Below are positions 52,532-62,348 of a stretch of DNA of 64,000 nucleotides, one piece after another. The stretch comes from Streptomyces sp. Tue6028. Its GTDB lineage: Bacteria; Actinomycetota; Actinomycetes; Streptomycetales; Streptomycetaceae. Where the stretch lies: the NCBI RefSeq assembly GCF_002300165.1, contig NZ_MLCE01000035.1:124001-188000 (forward strand), written 5' to 3'. The notes beneath the pieces were generated by a model that was not told where the DNA came from, did not search any database, and saw only the letters and a list, made by a program, of their open reading frames with translations. The first letter of the stretch is position 1, and each line of letters starts with the position of its first letter. Made by a program: the position numbers and the translations under genes.

Positions 52532-52605
52532 TTGACACCAATCGGTGTGTTGTTGTGATGTGCAGGACACCCCGACGGACCATGCAGCGTTGTACAACGT
52601 AAGCT
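52532..52605 (+). promoter_or_regulatory. Hopanoid operon promoter region with two dyads
   Basis: TTGACA (52532-52537) is a consensus -35 box, overlapped by the dyad ACACC-AATC-GGTGT (52535-52548); the -10 at suitable distance (TGATGT) is poor. Further down, TAAGCT (52600-52605) is a better -10 and is preceded directly by the perfect palindrome GTTGTACAAC (52589-52598). The region is distinctly AT-richer than its flanks. Two promoters with separate operators are plausible; no regulator gene is adjacent. Confidence 0.5.
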
Positions 52606-52740
52606 GTACGGGTGCTGATTCGCGGCAAGTGGGGCGATAATGCGCGACACCCGGCACCGGCGCGCCGCGCGGACCCCCGGGCGGCGTGTCCGAAATGGGC
52701 AGTGTTGGGTCGGCAGTGTAGAACGGGAGATGTGACGGCA

Positions 52741-52806
52741 ATGGCTACGGGAACTCTCCAGCTCCGTGACGCGTGTGCCGTCTCCGCGCCGGGTGGCGAG
52801 CGGTGA
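52741..52806 (+). CDS. 21-codon leader ORF coupled to hpnC
   Basis: ATG to TGA encodes 21 residues beginning MATGTLQLRDAC and ending APGGER. Its TGA (52804-52806) overlaps the hpnC GTG (52803-52805) as GTGA. GGGAG stands 11 bases ahead of the ATG; the GTG at 52732 is too close to it. hpnC itself has only a weak GGCGAG, so reinitiation after this leader may set hpnC expression. Confidence 0.45.
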   Translation: MATGTLQLRDACAVSAPGGER

Positions 52807-53705
52807 CCGAAGCCGGGACGGCGCGTACCGGAGACCCGGAGCGCGGCACCCTCGACAAGGCCGCGGACGAGAACTTCCCCGTGGCGCCCTTCTTCCTGCC
52901 CAAGGCCTGGCGTGTCGACCTGATGGCCGTGTACGGCTTCGCCCGGCTCGTCGACGACATCGGTGACGGCGACCTCGCCCCGGGCGGCGCGGACGCCCGC
53001 CTGCTCGGCGTGTCGCCCGAGGACGCCGGGGACCGGCTCCGCATGCTGGACGCCTTCGAGGCCGATCTTCACCGTGTGTTCGACTCGACCCCGCGCCATC
53101 CCCTGCTGCGCCGGCTCCAGCCGACCGTCCGCCGCGCGGCCCTCACCCCCGAGCCCTTCCTCGGCCTGATCGCGGCCAACCGCCAGGACCAGCTCGTCGC
53201 GCGGTACGAGACCTACGACGACCTCGTCGCCTACTGCGAACTGTCCGCCAACCCCGTCGGCCGCCTGGTCCTCTCCGTCACCGGCACGTCGACGCCGGAG
53301 CGGGTGCGCCACTCCGACGCGGTGTGCACCGCGCTGCAGATCGTCGAGCATCTGCAGGACGTCGCCGAGGACCTCGGCCACGACCGTGTCTACCTGCCCG
53401 CCGAGGACATGAAGCAGTTCCACGTGCGCGAGACGGACCTCGCCGCACCCACAGCAGGCGCATCGGTGCGCGCACTGGTTGCATACGAAGCAGAACGCGC
53501 CATGAACCTCCTGAATGAAGGCACCCCCCTCGTGGGTAGCGTCCACGGCAGGCTGAAGCTGCTGCTCGCGGGGTTCGTTGCGGGGGGAAGGGCGGCGATC
53601 CGTGCGATCGCCGCCGCCGAATACGACGTACTTCCCGGCCCGCCCAAGCCCGGCAAGCTCCAGCTGCTGCGCGAGGTGGGAGTGACTCTGCGAGGAGAGG
53701 GGTGA
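52803..53705 (+). CDS. hpnC: HpnC, squalene-synthesis trans-prenyltransferase-like protein, 300 aa
   Basis: Member of the squalene/phytoene synthase fold. In the three-enzyme bacterial squalene route, HpnD joins two farnesyl-PP to presqualene-PP, HpnC turns that into hydroxysqualene and HpnE reduces it to squalene. Both Asp-rich motifs are present: GFARLVDDIGDGD (near 45) and EHLQDVAEDLGHDRVYLP (near 190). The gene opens the hopanoid operon; its stop overlaps the hpnD GTG as GTGA. Assigned HpnC rather than HpnD by its position and the ENFPVAPFFLPK entry. Confidence 0.93.
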   Translation: MTEAGTARTGDPERGTLDKAADENFPVAPFFLPKAWRVDLMAVYGFARLVDDIGDGDLAPGGADARLLGVSPEDAGDRLRMLDAFEADLHRVFDSTPRHPLLRRLQPTVRRAALTPEPFLGLIAANRQDQLVARYETYDDLVAYCELSANPVGRLVLSVTGTSTPERVRHSDAVCTALQIVEHLQDVAEDLGHDRVYLPAEDMKQFHVRETDLAAPTAGASVRALVAYEAERAMNLLNEGTPLVGSVHGRLKLLLAGFVAGGRAAIRAIAAAEYDVLPGPPKPGKLQLLREVGVTLRGEG

Positions 53706-54652
53706 TCCGGACCGTGGAGTCGGAACAACACGTGTCCGCACCGGTACTCGCCGCGTACAGCTACTGCGAGGCGGTGACCGGTCAGCAGGCCCGTAATTTC
53801 GCGTACGGCATCAGGCTTCTGCCGACGCCCAAGCGCCGCGCGATGTCGGCGCTCTACGCGTTCTCGCGGCGCGTCGACGACATCGGCGACGGCGCGCTCG
53901 CGCCCGACGTGAAGAGCGCGCGCCTGGAGGAGACCCGGGCGCTGCTCGCGCGGGTCCGCGCGGGGTCCGTGGACGAGGACGACACCGACCCGGTCGCGGT
54001 GGCGCTCGCCCACACCGCCGAGGCCTTCCCGGTGCCGCTCGGCGGCCTCGACGAACTCATCGACGGCGTGCTGATGGACGTGCGCGGCGAGACGTACGAG
54101 ACCTGGGACGACCTCAAGGTCTACTGCCGGTGCGTGGCCGGGGCGATCGGCCGGCTCTCGCTCGGCGTGTTCGGTACGGAACCGGGGGCGCGCGGAGCGG
54201 AGCGCGCGCCGGAGTATGCCGACACGCTCGGGCTCGCGCTCCAGCTCACCAACATCCTGCGGGACGTCCGGGAGGACGCCGCGGGAGGACGCACCTATCT
54301 GCCCGCCGACGACCTCGCCAAGTTCGGCTGCTCGGCCGGGTTCGACGGACCGAACCCACCGGAGGGTTCCGACTTCGCGGGCCTCGTGCACTTCGAAGTG
54401 CGTCGGGCCCGCACCCTTTTCGCCGAGGGGTACCGGCTGCTGCCCATGCTGGACCGGCGCAGCGGCGCGTGTGTCGCCGCCATGGCCGGCATCTACCGCC
54501 GGCTCCTCGACCGGATCGAGCGCGAGCCCGAGGCGGTGCTGCGCGGCCGGGTCTCGCTCCCCGGACGTGAGAAGGCGTACGTCGCCGTACGCGGTCTGTC
54601 CGGCCTCGACGCCCGCCATGTGTCCCGGCGCGCCGTCAGGAGGCGCGCCTGA
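53702..54652 (+). CDS. hpnD: HpnD, presqualene diphosphate synthase, 316 aa
   Basis: Condenses two farnesyl diphosphates. Entry YCEAVTGQQARNFAYGIRLLPTPKRRAMSALYAFSRRVDDIGDG holds the first Asp-rich motif (near 55), and LTNILRDVREDAAGGRTYLP (near 185) the second. GTG start overlaps the hpnC stop; the C-terminus ends in RRAVRRRA, and the AGGAGG within its last codons is the ribosome site for the small gene that follows. Length as expected. Confidence 0.94.
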   Translation: MIRTVESEQHVSAPVLAAYSYCEAVTGQQARNFAYGIRLLPTPKRRAMSALYAFSRRVDDIGDGALAPDVKSARLEETRALLARVRAGSVDEDDTDPVAVALAHTAEAFPVPLGGLDELIDGVLMDVRGETYETWDDLKVYCRCVAGAIGRLSLGVFGTEPGARGAERAPEYADTLGLALQLTNILRDVREDAAGGRTYLPADDLAKFGCSAGFDGPNPPEGSDFAGLVHFEVRRARTLFAEGYRLLPMLDRRSGACVAAMAGIYRRLLDRIEREPEAVLRGRVSLPGREKAYVAVRGLSGLDARHVSRRAVRRRA

Positions 54653-54792
54653 TGGACAATCTGGGCCAAGGTGACGCCGGCGGCGAAAAGCGGCGCGCAA
54701 CCCTCCGGAGCCGGGCGGCGTCCCTGACTGAGACGGCCGACCGTGCACCGCTCAACCATCGCGGCGCGGCCGCAGGGGAGGGGGCACGATGA
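54652..54792 (+). CDS. 46-aa conserved small protein between hpnD and hpnE (DUF6380-like)
   Basis: ATG overlaps the hpnD stop (TGATG) and the TGA overlaps the hpnE ATG (ATGA). AGGAGG at 54638-54643, eight bases ahead, is among the strongest ribosome sites in the window, which argues that it is translated. The product is basic, soluble and Arg/Ala-rich: MDNLGQGDAGGEKRRATLRS at the start, SLTETADRAPLN in the middle and GEGAR at the end. From memory it resembles a small streptomycete family named DUF6380; I cannot check this. Function unknown; it may couple translation of hpnD and hpnE or help assemble the squalene enzymes. Confidence 0.65.
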   Translation: MDNLGQGDAGGEKRRATLRSRAASLTETADRAPLNHRGAAAGEGAR

Positions 54793-56207
54793 GCGACGTC
54801 ACACAGTCCGCGGGCACTCCGGGCCGCCCCGAGGGGGCGGCCGCCGTAGTGGTCGGCGGAGGGCTCGCCGGGATCACCGCCGCGCTCGCGCTCGCCGACG
54901 CCGGGGTCCGGGTGACCCTGCTCGAAGGGCGTCCGCGTCTCGGCGGGCTCGCCTTCTCCTTCCAGCGCGGCGATCTGACCGTGGACAACGGACAGCATGT
55001 GTACCTGCGCTGCTGCACCGCCTACCGGTGGTTCCTCGACCGCGTCGACGCCGCCTCGCTCGCACCCCTGCAGGATCGTCTCGACGTGCCCGTTCTCGAT
55101 GCCGAGGGCAAGCCGGGACGACGGCTCGGCAGACTCGGCCGCACCGCGCTGCCCGTGCCTCTGCATCTCGCGCGCAGCCTCGCGACCTACCCGCATCTGT
55201 CACTCGCCGAGCGCGCCAAGGTCGGGCGTGCCGCGCTGGCGCTGAAGGGCCTGGACCTCGCCGATCCGGCGCTCGACACGCAGAACTTCGGCAGCTGGCT
55301 CGCCGAGCACGGTCAGTCGCGGCGTGCCGTCGAGGCACTGTGGGACCTCGTGGGGGTCGCCACCCTCAACGCGGTGGCCCAGGACGCCTCGCTCGGGCTC
55401 GCCGCGATGGTGTTCAAGACGGGTCTGCTGTCCGACCCGGGCGCGGCCGACATCGGCTGGGCACGCGTCCCGCTGGGCGAACTGCACGACACCCTGGCCC
55501 GCAAGGCGCTCGACTCCGCGGGCGTCCGTACCGAAGTCCGTACACGCGTCACCTCCATCTCCCCTAACGAAAACGGGCGTTGGGACGTTCAGGTTCCCGG
55601 CGAGCGCATCGAGGCCGACACGGTCGTCCTCGCCGTGCCGCAGCGCGAGACCCACGATCTGCTGCCCGGGGGAGCGCTCGACGCCCCGGACCGGCTCCTG
55701 GAGATCGGCACCGCCCCGATCCTGAACGTCCATGTCGTCTACGACCGGAAGGTGCTCGGCAAGCCGTTCTTCGCCGCGCTCGGCTCCCCGGTGCAGTGGG
55801 TCTTCGACCGGACCGAGGCGTCGGGACTGCGCGAGGGCCAGTACCTGGCGCTGTCACAGTCGGCCGCGCAGGAGGAGATCGACACGCCCGTCGCCGACCT
55901 GCGCGAGCGCTACCTGCCCGAGCTGGAGCGGCTGCTGCCCGCCACACGGGGCGCCGGCGTGAAGGACTTCTTCGTGACCCGGGAGCGGACCGCGACGTTC
56001 GCCCCCACCCCGGGAGTCGGCCGCCTGCGGCCCGGCGCCCGCACCAAGGCACCCGGCCTGTACCTGGCCGGAGCGTGGACCGCCACCGGGTGGCCCGCGA
56101 CCATGGAGGGTGCGGTCCGCAGCGGTGTCAGTGCGGCGGGCGCCGCGCTCGGCGCCCTGGGCCGGCCCCGCGATCACCTCCTCGGAGTCTTCGAGGAGGC
56201 GGCATGA
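54789..56207 (+). CDS. hpnE: HpnE, hydroxysqualene dehydroxylase (FAD), 472 aa
   Basis: Reduces hydroxysqualene to squalene. FAD-binding motif VVVGGGLAGITAALALADAGVRVTLLEGRPRLGG (20-53) is complete, then FQRGDLTVDNGQHVYLRCC, the family block. The C-terminal APGLYLAGAWTATGWPATMEGAVRSG closes the FAD site, as in phytoene desaturase relatives. Coupled by ATGA overlaps to the small gene before and the polyprenyl synthase after it. Ordering between hpnC/D and shc supports the assignment over a carotenoid desaturase. Confidence 0.94.
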   Translation: MSDVTQSAGTPGRPEGAAAVVVGGGLAGITAALALADAGVRVTLLEGRPRLGGLAFSFQRGDLTVDNGQHVYLRCCTAYRWFLDRVDAASLAPLQDRLDVPVLDAEGKPGRRLGRLGRTALPVPLHLARSLATYPHLSLAERAKVGRAALALKGLDLADPALDTQNFGSWLAEHGQSRRAVEALWDLVGVATLNAVAQDASLGLAAMVFKTGLLSDPGAADIGWARVPLGELHDTLARKALDSAGVRTEVRTRVTSISPNENGRWDVQVPGERIEADTVVLAVPQRETHDLLPGGALDAPDRLLEIGTAPILNVHVVYDRKVLGKPFFAALGSPVQWVFDRTEASGLREGQYLALSQSAAQEEIDTPVADLRERYLPELERLLPATRGAGVKDFFVTRERTATFAPTPGVGRLRPGARTKAPGLYLAGAWTATGWPATMEGAVRSGVSAAGAALGALGRPRDHLLGVFEEAA

Positions 56208-57334
56208 CGCTCGACCAGAGCACGGCAGGTCCCCGCACCTCCGGTACCGCAACAAGAGGAGAGACTGTGCCCACTGTGCCCCCGGCCGAGACGGCTGCCG
56301 ACGCGGTGGACGTGACCGCGCTCCTGGAGCGCGGCCGGACCCTGGCCACACCGGTCCTCCGGGCGGCCGTCGACCGCCTGGCGGCGCCCATGGACACCGT
56401 CGCCGCCTACCACTTCGGCTGGATCGACGCCGAGGGCAACCCCGCGGACGGCGACGGCGGCAAGGCCGTGCGCCCCGCGCTCGCCGTGCTCTCCGCCCAG
56501 GCGGCCGGTGCCGCCCCCGAGGTGGGTGTGCCCGGCGCGGTCGCGGTCGAGCTGGTGCACAACTTCTCGCTGCTGCACGACGACCTGATGGACGGCGACG
56601 AGCAGCGCCGCCACCGGGACACCGTCTGGAAGGTGCACGGCCCCGCCCAGGCCATCCTCGTCGGCGACGCCCTGTTCGCCCTGGCCAACGAGATCCTGCT
56701 GGAGCTCGGCACCGTCGAGGCGGGCCGTGCCACCCGCCGTCTGACCACCGCGACCCGGGCCCTGATCGACGGTCAGGCCCAGGACATCTCGTACGAGCAC
56801 CGCGACCGGGTCAGCGTCGAGGAGTGCCTGGAGATGGAGGGCAACAAGACGGGCGCCCTGCTCGCCTGTGCCTGCTCCATCGGCGCGGTCCTCGGCGGCG
56901 CCGACGACTTCACCGCCGACACGCTGGAGAAGTACGGCTACCACCTCGGCCTGGCCTTCCAGGCCGTCGACGACCTCCTCGGCATCTGGGGCGACCCGGA
57001 GGCCACCGGGAAGCAGACCTGGAGCGACCTGCGCCAGCGGAAGAAGTCCCTGCCGGTGGTGGCCGCGCTCGCCGCGGGCGGGCCCGCCTCCGAGCGGCTC
57101 GGCCGGCTCCTGGCCGAGGACGCCAAGGCCAGCGACTTCGAGAACTTCTCCGAGGAGGAGTTCGCCGCACGCGCGGCGCTCATCGAGGAGGCGGGCGGCC
57201 GCGAGTGGACGGCCCAGGAGGCGCGCCGCCAGCACACGATCGCCATCCAGGCGCTGGACGCGGTCCAGATGCCCGACGAGGTCCGGGCCCAGCTCGTGGC
57301 GCTCGCCGACTTCGTCGTCGTACGGAAGAGATGA
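56204..57334 (+). CDS. Polyprenyl diphosphate synthase (farnesyl-type), 376 aa
   Basis: Chain-elongating prenyltransferase supplying farnesyl-PP for squalene. The first Asp-rich motif reads LLHDDLMDGDEQRRH and the second AVDDLLGIWGD; GGKAVRPALAVL precedes them as usual. Residues before the first motif are compatible with a short product such as FPP, though length cannot be fixed by eye. Two in-frame starts have good ribosome sites: ATG 56204 (GGAGG four bases ahead, overlapping the hpnE stop) and GTG 56267 (AGGAGA ahead), a 21-residue difference; the longer is listed. A 148-base gap then separates it from shc. Confidence 0.93.
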   Translation: MTLDQSTAGPRTSGTATRGETVPTVPPAETAADAVDVTALLERGRTLATPVLRAAVDRLAAPMDTVAAYHFGWIDAEGNPADGDGGKAVRPALAVLSAQAAGAAPEVGVPGAVAVELVHNFSLLHDDLMDGDEQRRHRDTVWKVHGPAQAILVGDALFALANEILLELGTVEAGRATRRLTTATRALIDGQAQDISYEHRDRVSVEECLEMEGNKTGALLACACSIGAVLGGADDFTADTLEKYGYHLGLAFQAVDDLLGIWGDPEATGKQTWSDLRQRKKSLPVVAALAAGGPASERLGRLLAEDAKASDFENFSEEEFAARAALIEEAGGREWTAQEARRQHTIAIQALDAVQMPDEVRAQLVALADFVVVRKR

Positions 57335-57482
57335 TCATTATCGGTCGAATACACCTCGCGTAGTCGCCGGCCGGTGCGACCCCGAGCCCAGTGATCTTCC
57401 GGGCAGGGGCATCGCCATGGAGCGACGCACCGGCCGACGGCGGACCCACAGCAGAGACGTACCACTGCACGAAGGGGAAGCC

Positions 57483-59486
57483 ATGACAGCGACGACCGAC
57501 GGAAGCACCGGGGCCCTGCCGCCCCGCGCTGCCTCGGCCAGCGAAATCCAGCACGAGACGACTCCCGAGGCGGCCGGGACAGTCGAGACCCGAGACGCCG
57601 CCACGCGCGCCATGCGGCGCGCCACCGACTTCCTGCTCGCACGCCAGGACGCCGAGGGCTGGTGGAAGGGCGACCTGGAGACCAACGTCACCATGGACGC
57701 CGAGGACCTGCTGCTGCGTCAGTTCCTGGGCATCCTGGACAAGTCCACCACCCACGCCGCCGGGCTCTTCATCCGCGGCGAACAGCGCGAGGACGGCACC
57801 TGGGCCACCTTCTACGGCGGTCCCGGCGAACTCTCCACCACCATCGAGGCGTACGTCGCCCTGCGGCTGGCCGGTGACGCCCCGGACGCCCCGCACATGG
57901 CGAAGGCCTCCGCCTGGATCCGTGAGCGCGGAGGCATCGCCTCGGCCCGCGTCTTCACCCGGATCTGGCTGGCCCTGTTCGGCTGGTGGAAGTGGGAGGA
58001 CCTGCCCGAACTGCCGCCCGAGCTCATCTACTTCCCGAAGTGGATGCCGCTCAACATCTACGACTTCGGCTGCTGGGCACGGCAGACGATCGTGCCGCTC
58101 ACCGTCGTGTCGGCCAAGCGGCCGGTGCGGCCCGCGCCGTTCCCACTCGACGAGCTGCACACCGACGCCGGCGACCCCAACCCTGCCAAACCCCTTGCTC
58201 CCGTGGCAAGTTGGGACGGCGCCTTCCAGCGCCTCGACAAGGCCCTGCACCAGTACCGCAAGGTCGCACCGCGCATGCTGCGCCGCGCGGCGATGAACAG
58301 CGCCGCGCGCTGGATCATCGAGCGGCAGGAGAACGACGGCTGCTGGGGAGGCATCCAGCCGCCCGCCGTGTACTCGGTCATCGCCCTGCACCTGCTGGGC
58401 TACGACCTCGAACACCCGGTGATGCGCGAGGGGCTCGCGTCGCTGGACCGTTTCGCCGTGTGGCGCGACGACGGTGCCCGGATGATCGAGGCCTGCCAGT
58501 CGCCGGTGTGGGACACCTGCCTGGCGACCATCGCGCTCGCCGACGCGGGGCTGCCCGCCGATCACCCGCAGCTCGTCAAGGCCGCCGACTGGATGCTCGG
58601 CGAGGAGATCGTCCGGCCCGGCGACTGGGCGGTCAAGCGTCCCCAACTGCCGCCTGGCGGTTGGGCGTTCGAGTTCCACAACGACAACTACCCCGACATC
58701 GACGACACCGCGGAGGTCGTGCTCGCGCTGCGCCGCGTCAGGCACCACGACCCGGAGCGCGTGGAGAACGCCATCGGGCGGGGGGTCCGCTGGAACCTCG
58801 GTATGCAGTCGAAGAACGGCGCCTGGGGCGCCTTCGACGTCGACAACACCAGCTCCTTCCCCAACCGGCTGCCCTTCTGCGACTTCGGGGAGGTCATCGA
58901 CCCGCCGTCCGCGGACGTCACCGCGCACGTCGTGGAGATGCTCGCCGTCGAGGGACTCGCACACGATCCGCGCACCCGCCGGGGCATCGAATGGCTGCTC
59001 GCGGAACAGGAGGCGGACGGCTCCTGGTTCGGGCGCTGGGGCGTCAACTACGTCTACGGCACGGGGTCGGTGGTCCCGGCGCTCGTGGCGGCGGGGCTGC
59101 CCGGGTCCCACCCGGCGATCCGCCGGGCCGTGGCCTGGCTCGAAACCGTCCAGAACGACGACGGCGGCTGGGGCGAGGATCTGCGCTCCTACCACGAGGC
59201 CGCCGAGTGGAGCGGTCGCGGCGCGTCCACCGCGTCCCAGACGGGATGGGCCCTGCTCGCCCTGCTGGCCGCGGGGGAGCGCGACTCCAAGGCGGTGGAG
59301 CGCGGGATCGCCTGGCTCGCGGAGACCCAGCTGTCCGACGGTTCCTGGGACGAGCCGTACTTCACCGGCACCGGCTTCCCGTGGGACTTCTCGATCAACT
59401 ACCACCTCTACCGACAGGTCTTCCCCCTCACCGCACTCGGCCGCTATGTCCACGGCGAACCGTTCGCCGGGGTCCAGGGGGGTTGA
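57483..59486 (+). CDS. shc: Squalene-hopene cyclase, 667 aa
   Basis: Membrane-associated cyclase folding squalene into hopene and hopanol. The proton-donating DXDD motif is Asp405-Ile-Asp407-Asp408 in NYPDIDDTAEV. QW repeats are visible, for example QENDGCWGG (282-290), QSKNGAWGAFD, QEADGSWFGRWG, QNDDGGWGED and QLSDGSWDEPYF. Length is normal. The ATG follows GAAGGGGAAGCC. The 148 bases upstream may hold an internal promoter; I see no clear box. The stop overlaps the hpnG ATG (TGATG). Confidence 0.97.
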   Translation: MTATTDGSTGALPPRAASASEIQHETTPEAAGTVETRDAATRAMRRATDFLLARQDAEGWWKGDLETNVTMDAEDLLLRQFLGILDKSTTHAAGLFIRGEQREDGTWATFYGGPGELSTTIEAYVALRLAGDAPDAPHMAKASAWIRERGGIASARVFTRIWLALFGWWKWEDLPELPPELIYFPKWMPLNIYDFGCWARQTIVPLTVVSAKRPVRPAPFPLDELHTDAGDPNPAKPLAPVASWDGAFQRLDKALHQYRKVAPRMLRRAAMNSAARWIIERQENDGCWGGIQPPAVYSVIALHLLGYDLEHPVMREGLASLDRFAVWRDDGARMIEACQSPVWDTCLATIALADAGLPADHPQLVKAADWMLGEEIVRPGDWAVKRPQLPPGGWAFEFHNDNYPDIDDTAEVVLALRRVRHHDPERVENAIGRGVRWNLGMQSKNGAWGAFDVDNTSSFPNRLPFCDFGEVIDPPSADVTAHVVEMLAVEGLAHDPRTRRGIEWLLAEQEADGSWFGRWGVNYVYGTGSVVPALVAAGLPGSHPAIRRAVAWLETVQNDDGGWGEDLRSYHEAAEWSGRGASTASQTGWALLALLAAGERDSKAVERGIAWLAETQLSDGSWDEPYFTGTGFPWDFSINYHLYRQVFPLTALGRYVHGEPFAGVQGG

Positions 59487-60130
59487 TGAGCGCGACGACG
59501 TCCGGACCGGCACCGCTGCTGATCGCCTGCGCGCTCGGCATCGAGCACCTCGCGCTGCGCAGCGGCGACCGGACCGGGGCCGGCGGGCCCGTCACCGTGC
59601 TGCGCACGGGCATGGGGCCCAAGGCCGCCGAACGGTCGGTCACCCGCGTCCTCGCCGACCCGGCGCTGCGCGGGGCCGCCGTCCTGGCCACCGGCTTCTG
59701 CGCGGGGCTCGCCCCCGGTATGCACCCCGGTGACCTGGTCGTCGCCGAGGAGACCCGGGACCCGCACGGCACGACCCCGTGCGTGGGCACCGACCTGCTC
59801 GTCAGGGAACTCGTGCGCGCCGTGCCGGGGCGCACCGTCCACACGGGGCCGCTCACCGGCTCCGATCACGTCGTCCGTGGTCACGAGCGGTCGGATCTGC
59901 TCACGACCGGCTCCATCGCGGTCGACATGGAGTCTGCGTCGACGCTGCTCAGCGCCGTTCGGGTGGGTGTACGCCCGGTTGCGGCCGTCCGGGTGGTCGT
60001 GGACGCTCCGGAACATGAACTCGTCCGTATCGGCACGGTGCGCGGTGGAATATCAGCTTTCCGTGTTCTTCGTGCCCTTCTTCCCGCTTTTTTTGAATGG
60101 CACCGTTCTTTGCTGCTCCCTCGGAGGTGA
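59486..60130 (+). CDS. hpnG: HpnG, adenosylhopane nucleoside phosphorylase-type, 214 aa
   Basis: Nucleoside phosphorylase fold that removes adenine from adenosylhopane to leave ribosylhopane. Blocks: IACALGIEHLALR, VTVLRTGMGPKAAERSVTRVL, ATGFCAGLAPGMHPGDLVVAEE, and the ribose/base site TGSIAVDMESAS near 145-156. It sits in the usual place between shc and hpnH. GC drops at its 3' end around 60085-60110, where the run TTTTTTT may cause pausing. Confidence 0.93.
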   Translation: MSATTSGPAPLLIACALGIEHLALRSGDRTGAGGPVTVLRTGMGPKAAERSVTRVLADPALRGAAVLATGFCAGLAPGMHPGDLVVAEETRDPHGTTPCVGTDLLVRELVRAVPGRTVHTGPLTGSDHVVRGHERSDLLTTGSIAVDMESASTLLSAVRVGVRPVAAVRVVVDAPEHELVRIGTVRGGISAFRVLRALLPAFFEWHRSLLLPRR

Positions 60131-60135
60131 GCCAG

Positions 60136-61158
60136 ATGGCCATGCCGCTTCGGCAGTCCATGAAGGTCGCTGCATACTTGTTCGAACAGAAGCTCAGGAA
60201 GCGGGACAAGTTCGCCCTGCTCGTCGAGTTGGAACCGCTTTTCGCGTGCAACCTGAAGTGCGAGGGCTGCGGAAAGATCCAGCATCCCGCGGGTGTGCTC
60301 AAGCAGCGCATGCCCGTGGCCCAGGCGGTGGGAGCGGTACTGGAGTCCGGCGCGCCGATGGTGTCCATCGCCGGCGGAGAGCCGCTGATGCACCCTCAGA
60401 TCGACGAGATCGTACGGCAGCTGGTAGCGAAGAAGAAATTCGTCTTCCTCTGCACCAACGCGCTGTTGATGCGCAAGAAGATGGACAAGTTCAAGCCCTC
60501 GCCCTATTTCGCCTGGGCCGTGCACATCGACGGGCTGCGGGAGCGGCACGACGAGTCCGTGGCCAAGGAGGGCACCTTCGACGAGGCGGTCGAGGCGATC
60601 AAGGAGGCCAAGCGACGCGGCTTCCGGGTCACCACCAACTCGACCTTCTTCAACACGGACACCCCGCAGACCGTCATCGAGGTCCTCAACTTCCTCAACG
60701 ACGACCTGAAGGTGGACGAGATGATGCTCTCGCCCGCCTACGCCTACGAGAAGGCCCCCGACCAGGAGCACTTCCTCGGCGTCCAGCAGACCCGGGAGCT
60801 GTTCAAGAAGGCCTTCGCCGGCGGCAACCGGCGCCGCTGGAGGCTCAACCAGAGCCCGCTCTTCCTGGACTTCCTGGAAGGCAAGGTCGATTTCCCCTGC
60901 ACCGCCTGGGCGATCCCCAGCTACTCGCTCTTCGGCTGGCAGAAGCCCTGCTACCTGATGAGCGACGGGTACGTGCAGACGTACAAGCAGCTTCTGGAGG
61001 AGACCGACTGGGACGCCTACGGCCGGGGCAGGGACGAGCGGTGCGCCAACTGCATGGCCCACTGCGGCTACGAGCCGACCGCGGTGCTCGCCACCATGGG
61101 CTCCCTCAAGGAGTCCCTGCGTGCCGCCCGCGAGACCTTCACGGAAAGCCGCGGGTGA
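60136..61158 (+). CDS. hpnH: HpnH, adenosylhopane synthase (radical SAM), 340 aa
   Basis: Joins the adenosyl radical to diploptene, the first step of side-chain building. The iron-sulfur motif is Cys38-xxx-Cys42-xx-Cys45 in CNLKCEGCG, followed by SIAGGEPLMHP for SAM binding. The C-terminal cysteines (RCANCMAHCGYEP) may hold a second cluster. ATG at 60136 is preceded by GGAGGTGA, the best ribosome site in the operon; the open frame further upstream is an hpnG shadow. Confidence 0.96.
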   Translation: MAMPLRQSMKVAAYLFEQKLRKRDKFALLVELEPLFACNLKCEGCGKIQHPAGVLKQRMPVAQAVGAVLESGAPMVSIAGGEPLMHPQIDEIVRQLVAKKKFVFLCTNALLMRKKMDKFKPSPYFAWAVHIDGLRERHDESVAKEGTFDEAVEAIKEAKRRGFRVTTNSTFFNTDTPQTVIEVLNFLNDDLKVDEMMLSPAYAYEKAPDQEHFLGVQQTRELFKKAFAGGNRRRWRLNQSPLFLDFLEGKVDFPCTAWAIPSYSLFGWQKPCYLMSDGYVQTYKQLLEETDWDAYGRGRDERCANCMAHCGYEPTAVLATMGSLKESLRAARETFTESRG

Positions 61159-61162
61159 CGAC

Positions 61163-62320
<1,158 letters not shown>

Positions 62321-62348
62321 TCAGCACGGACCGAGAGGGGGCCCGAGC

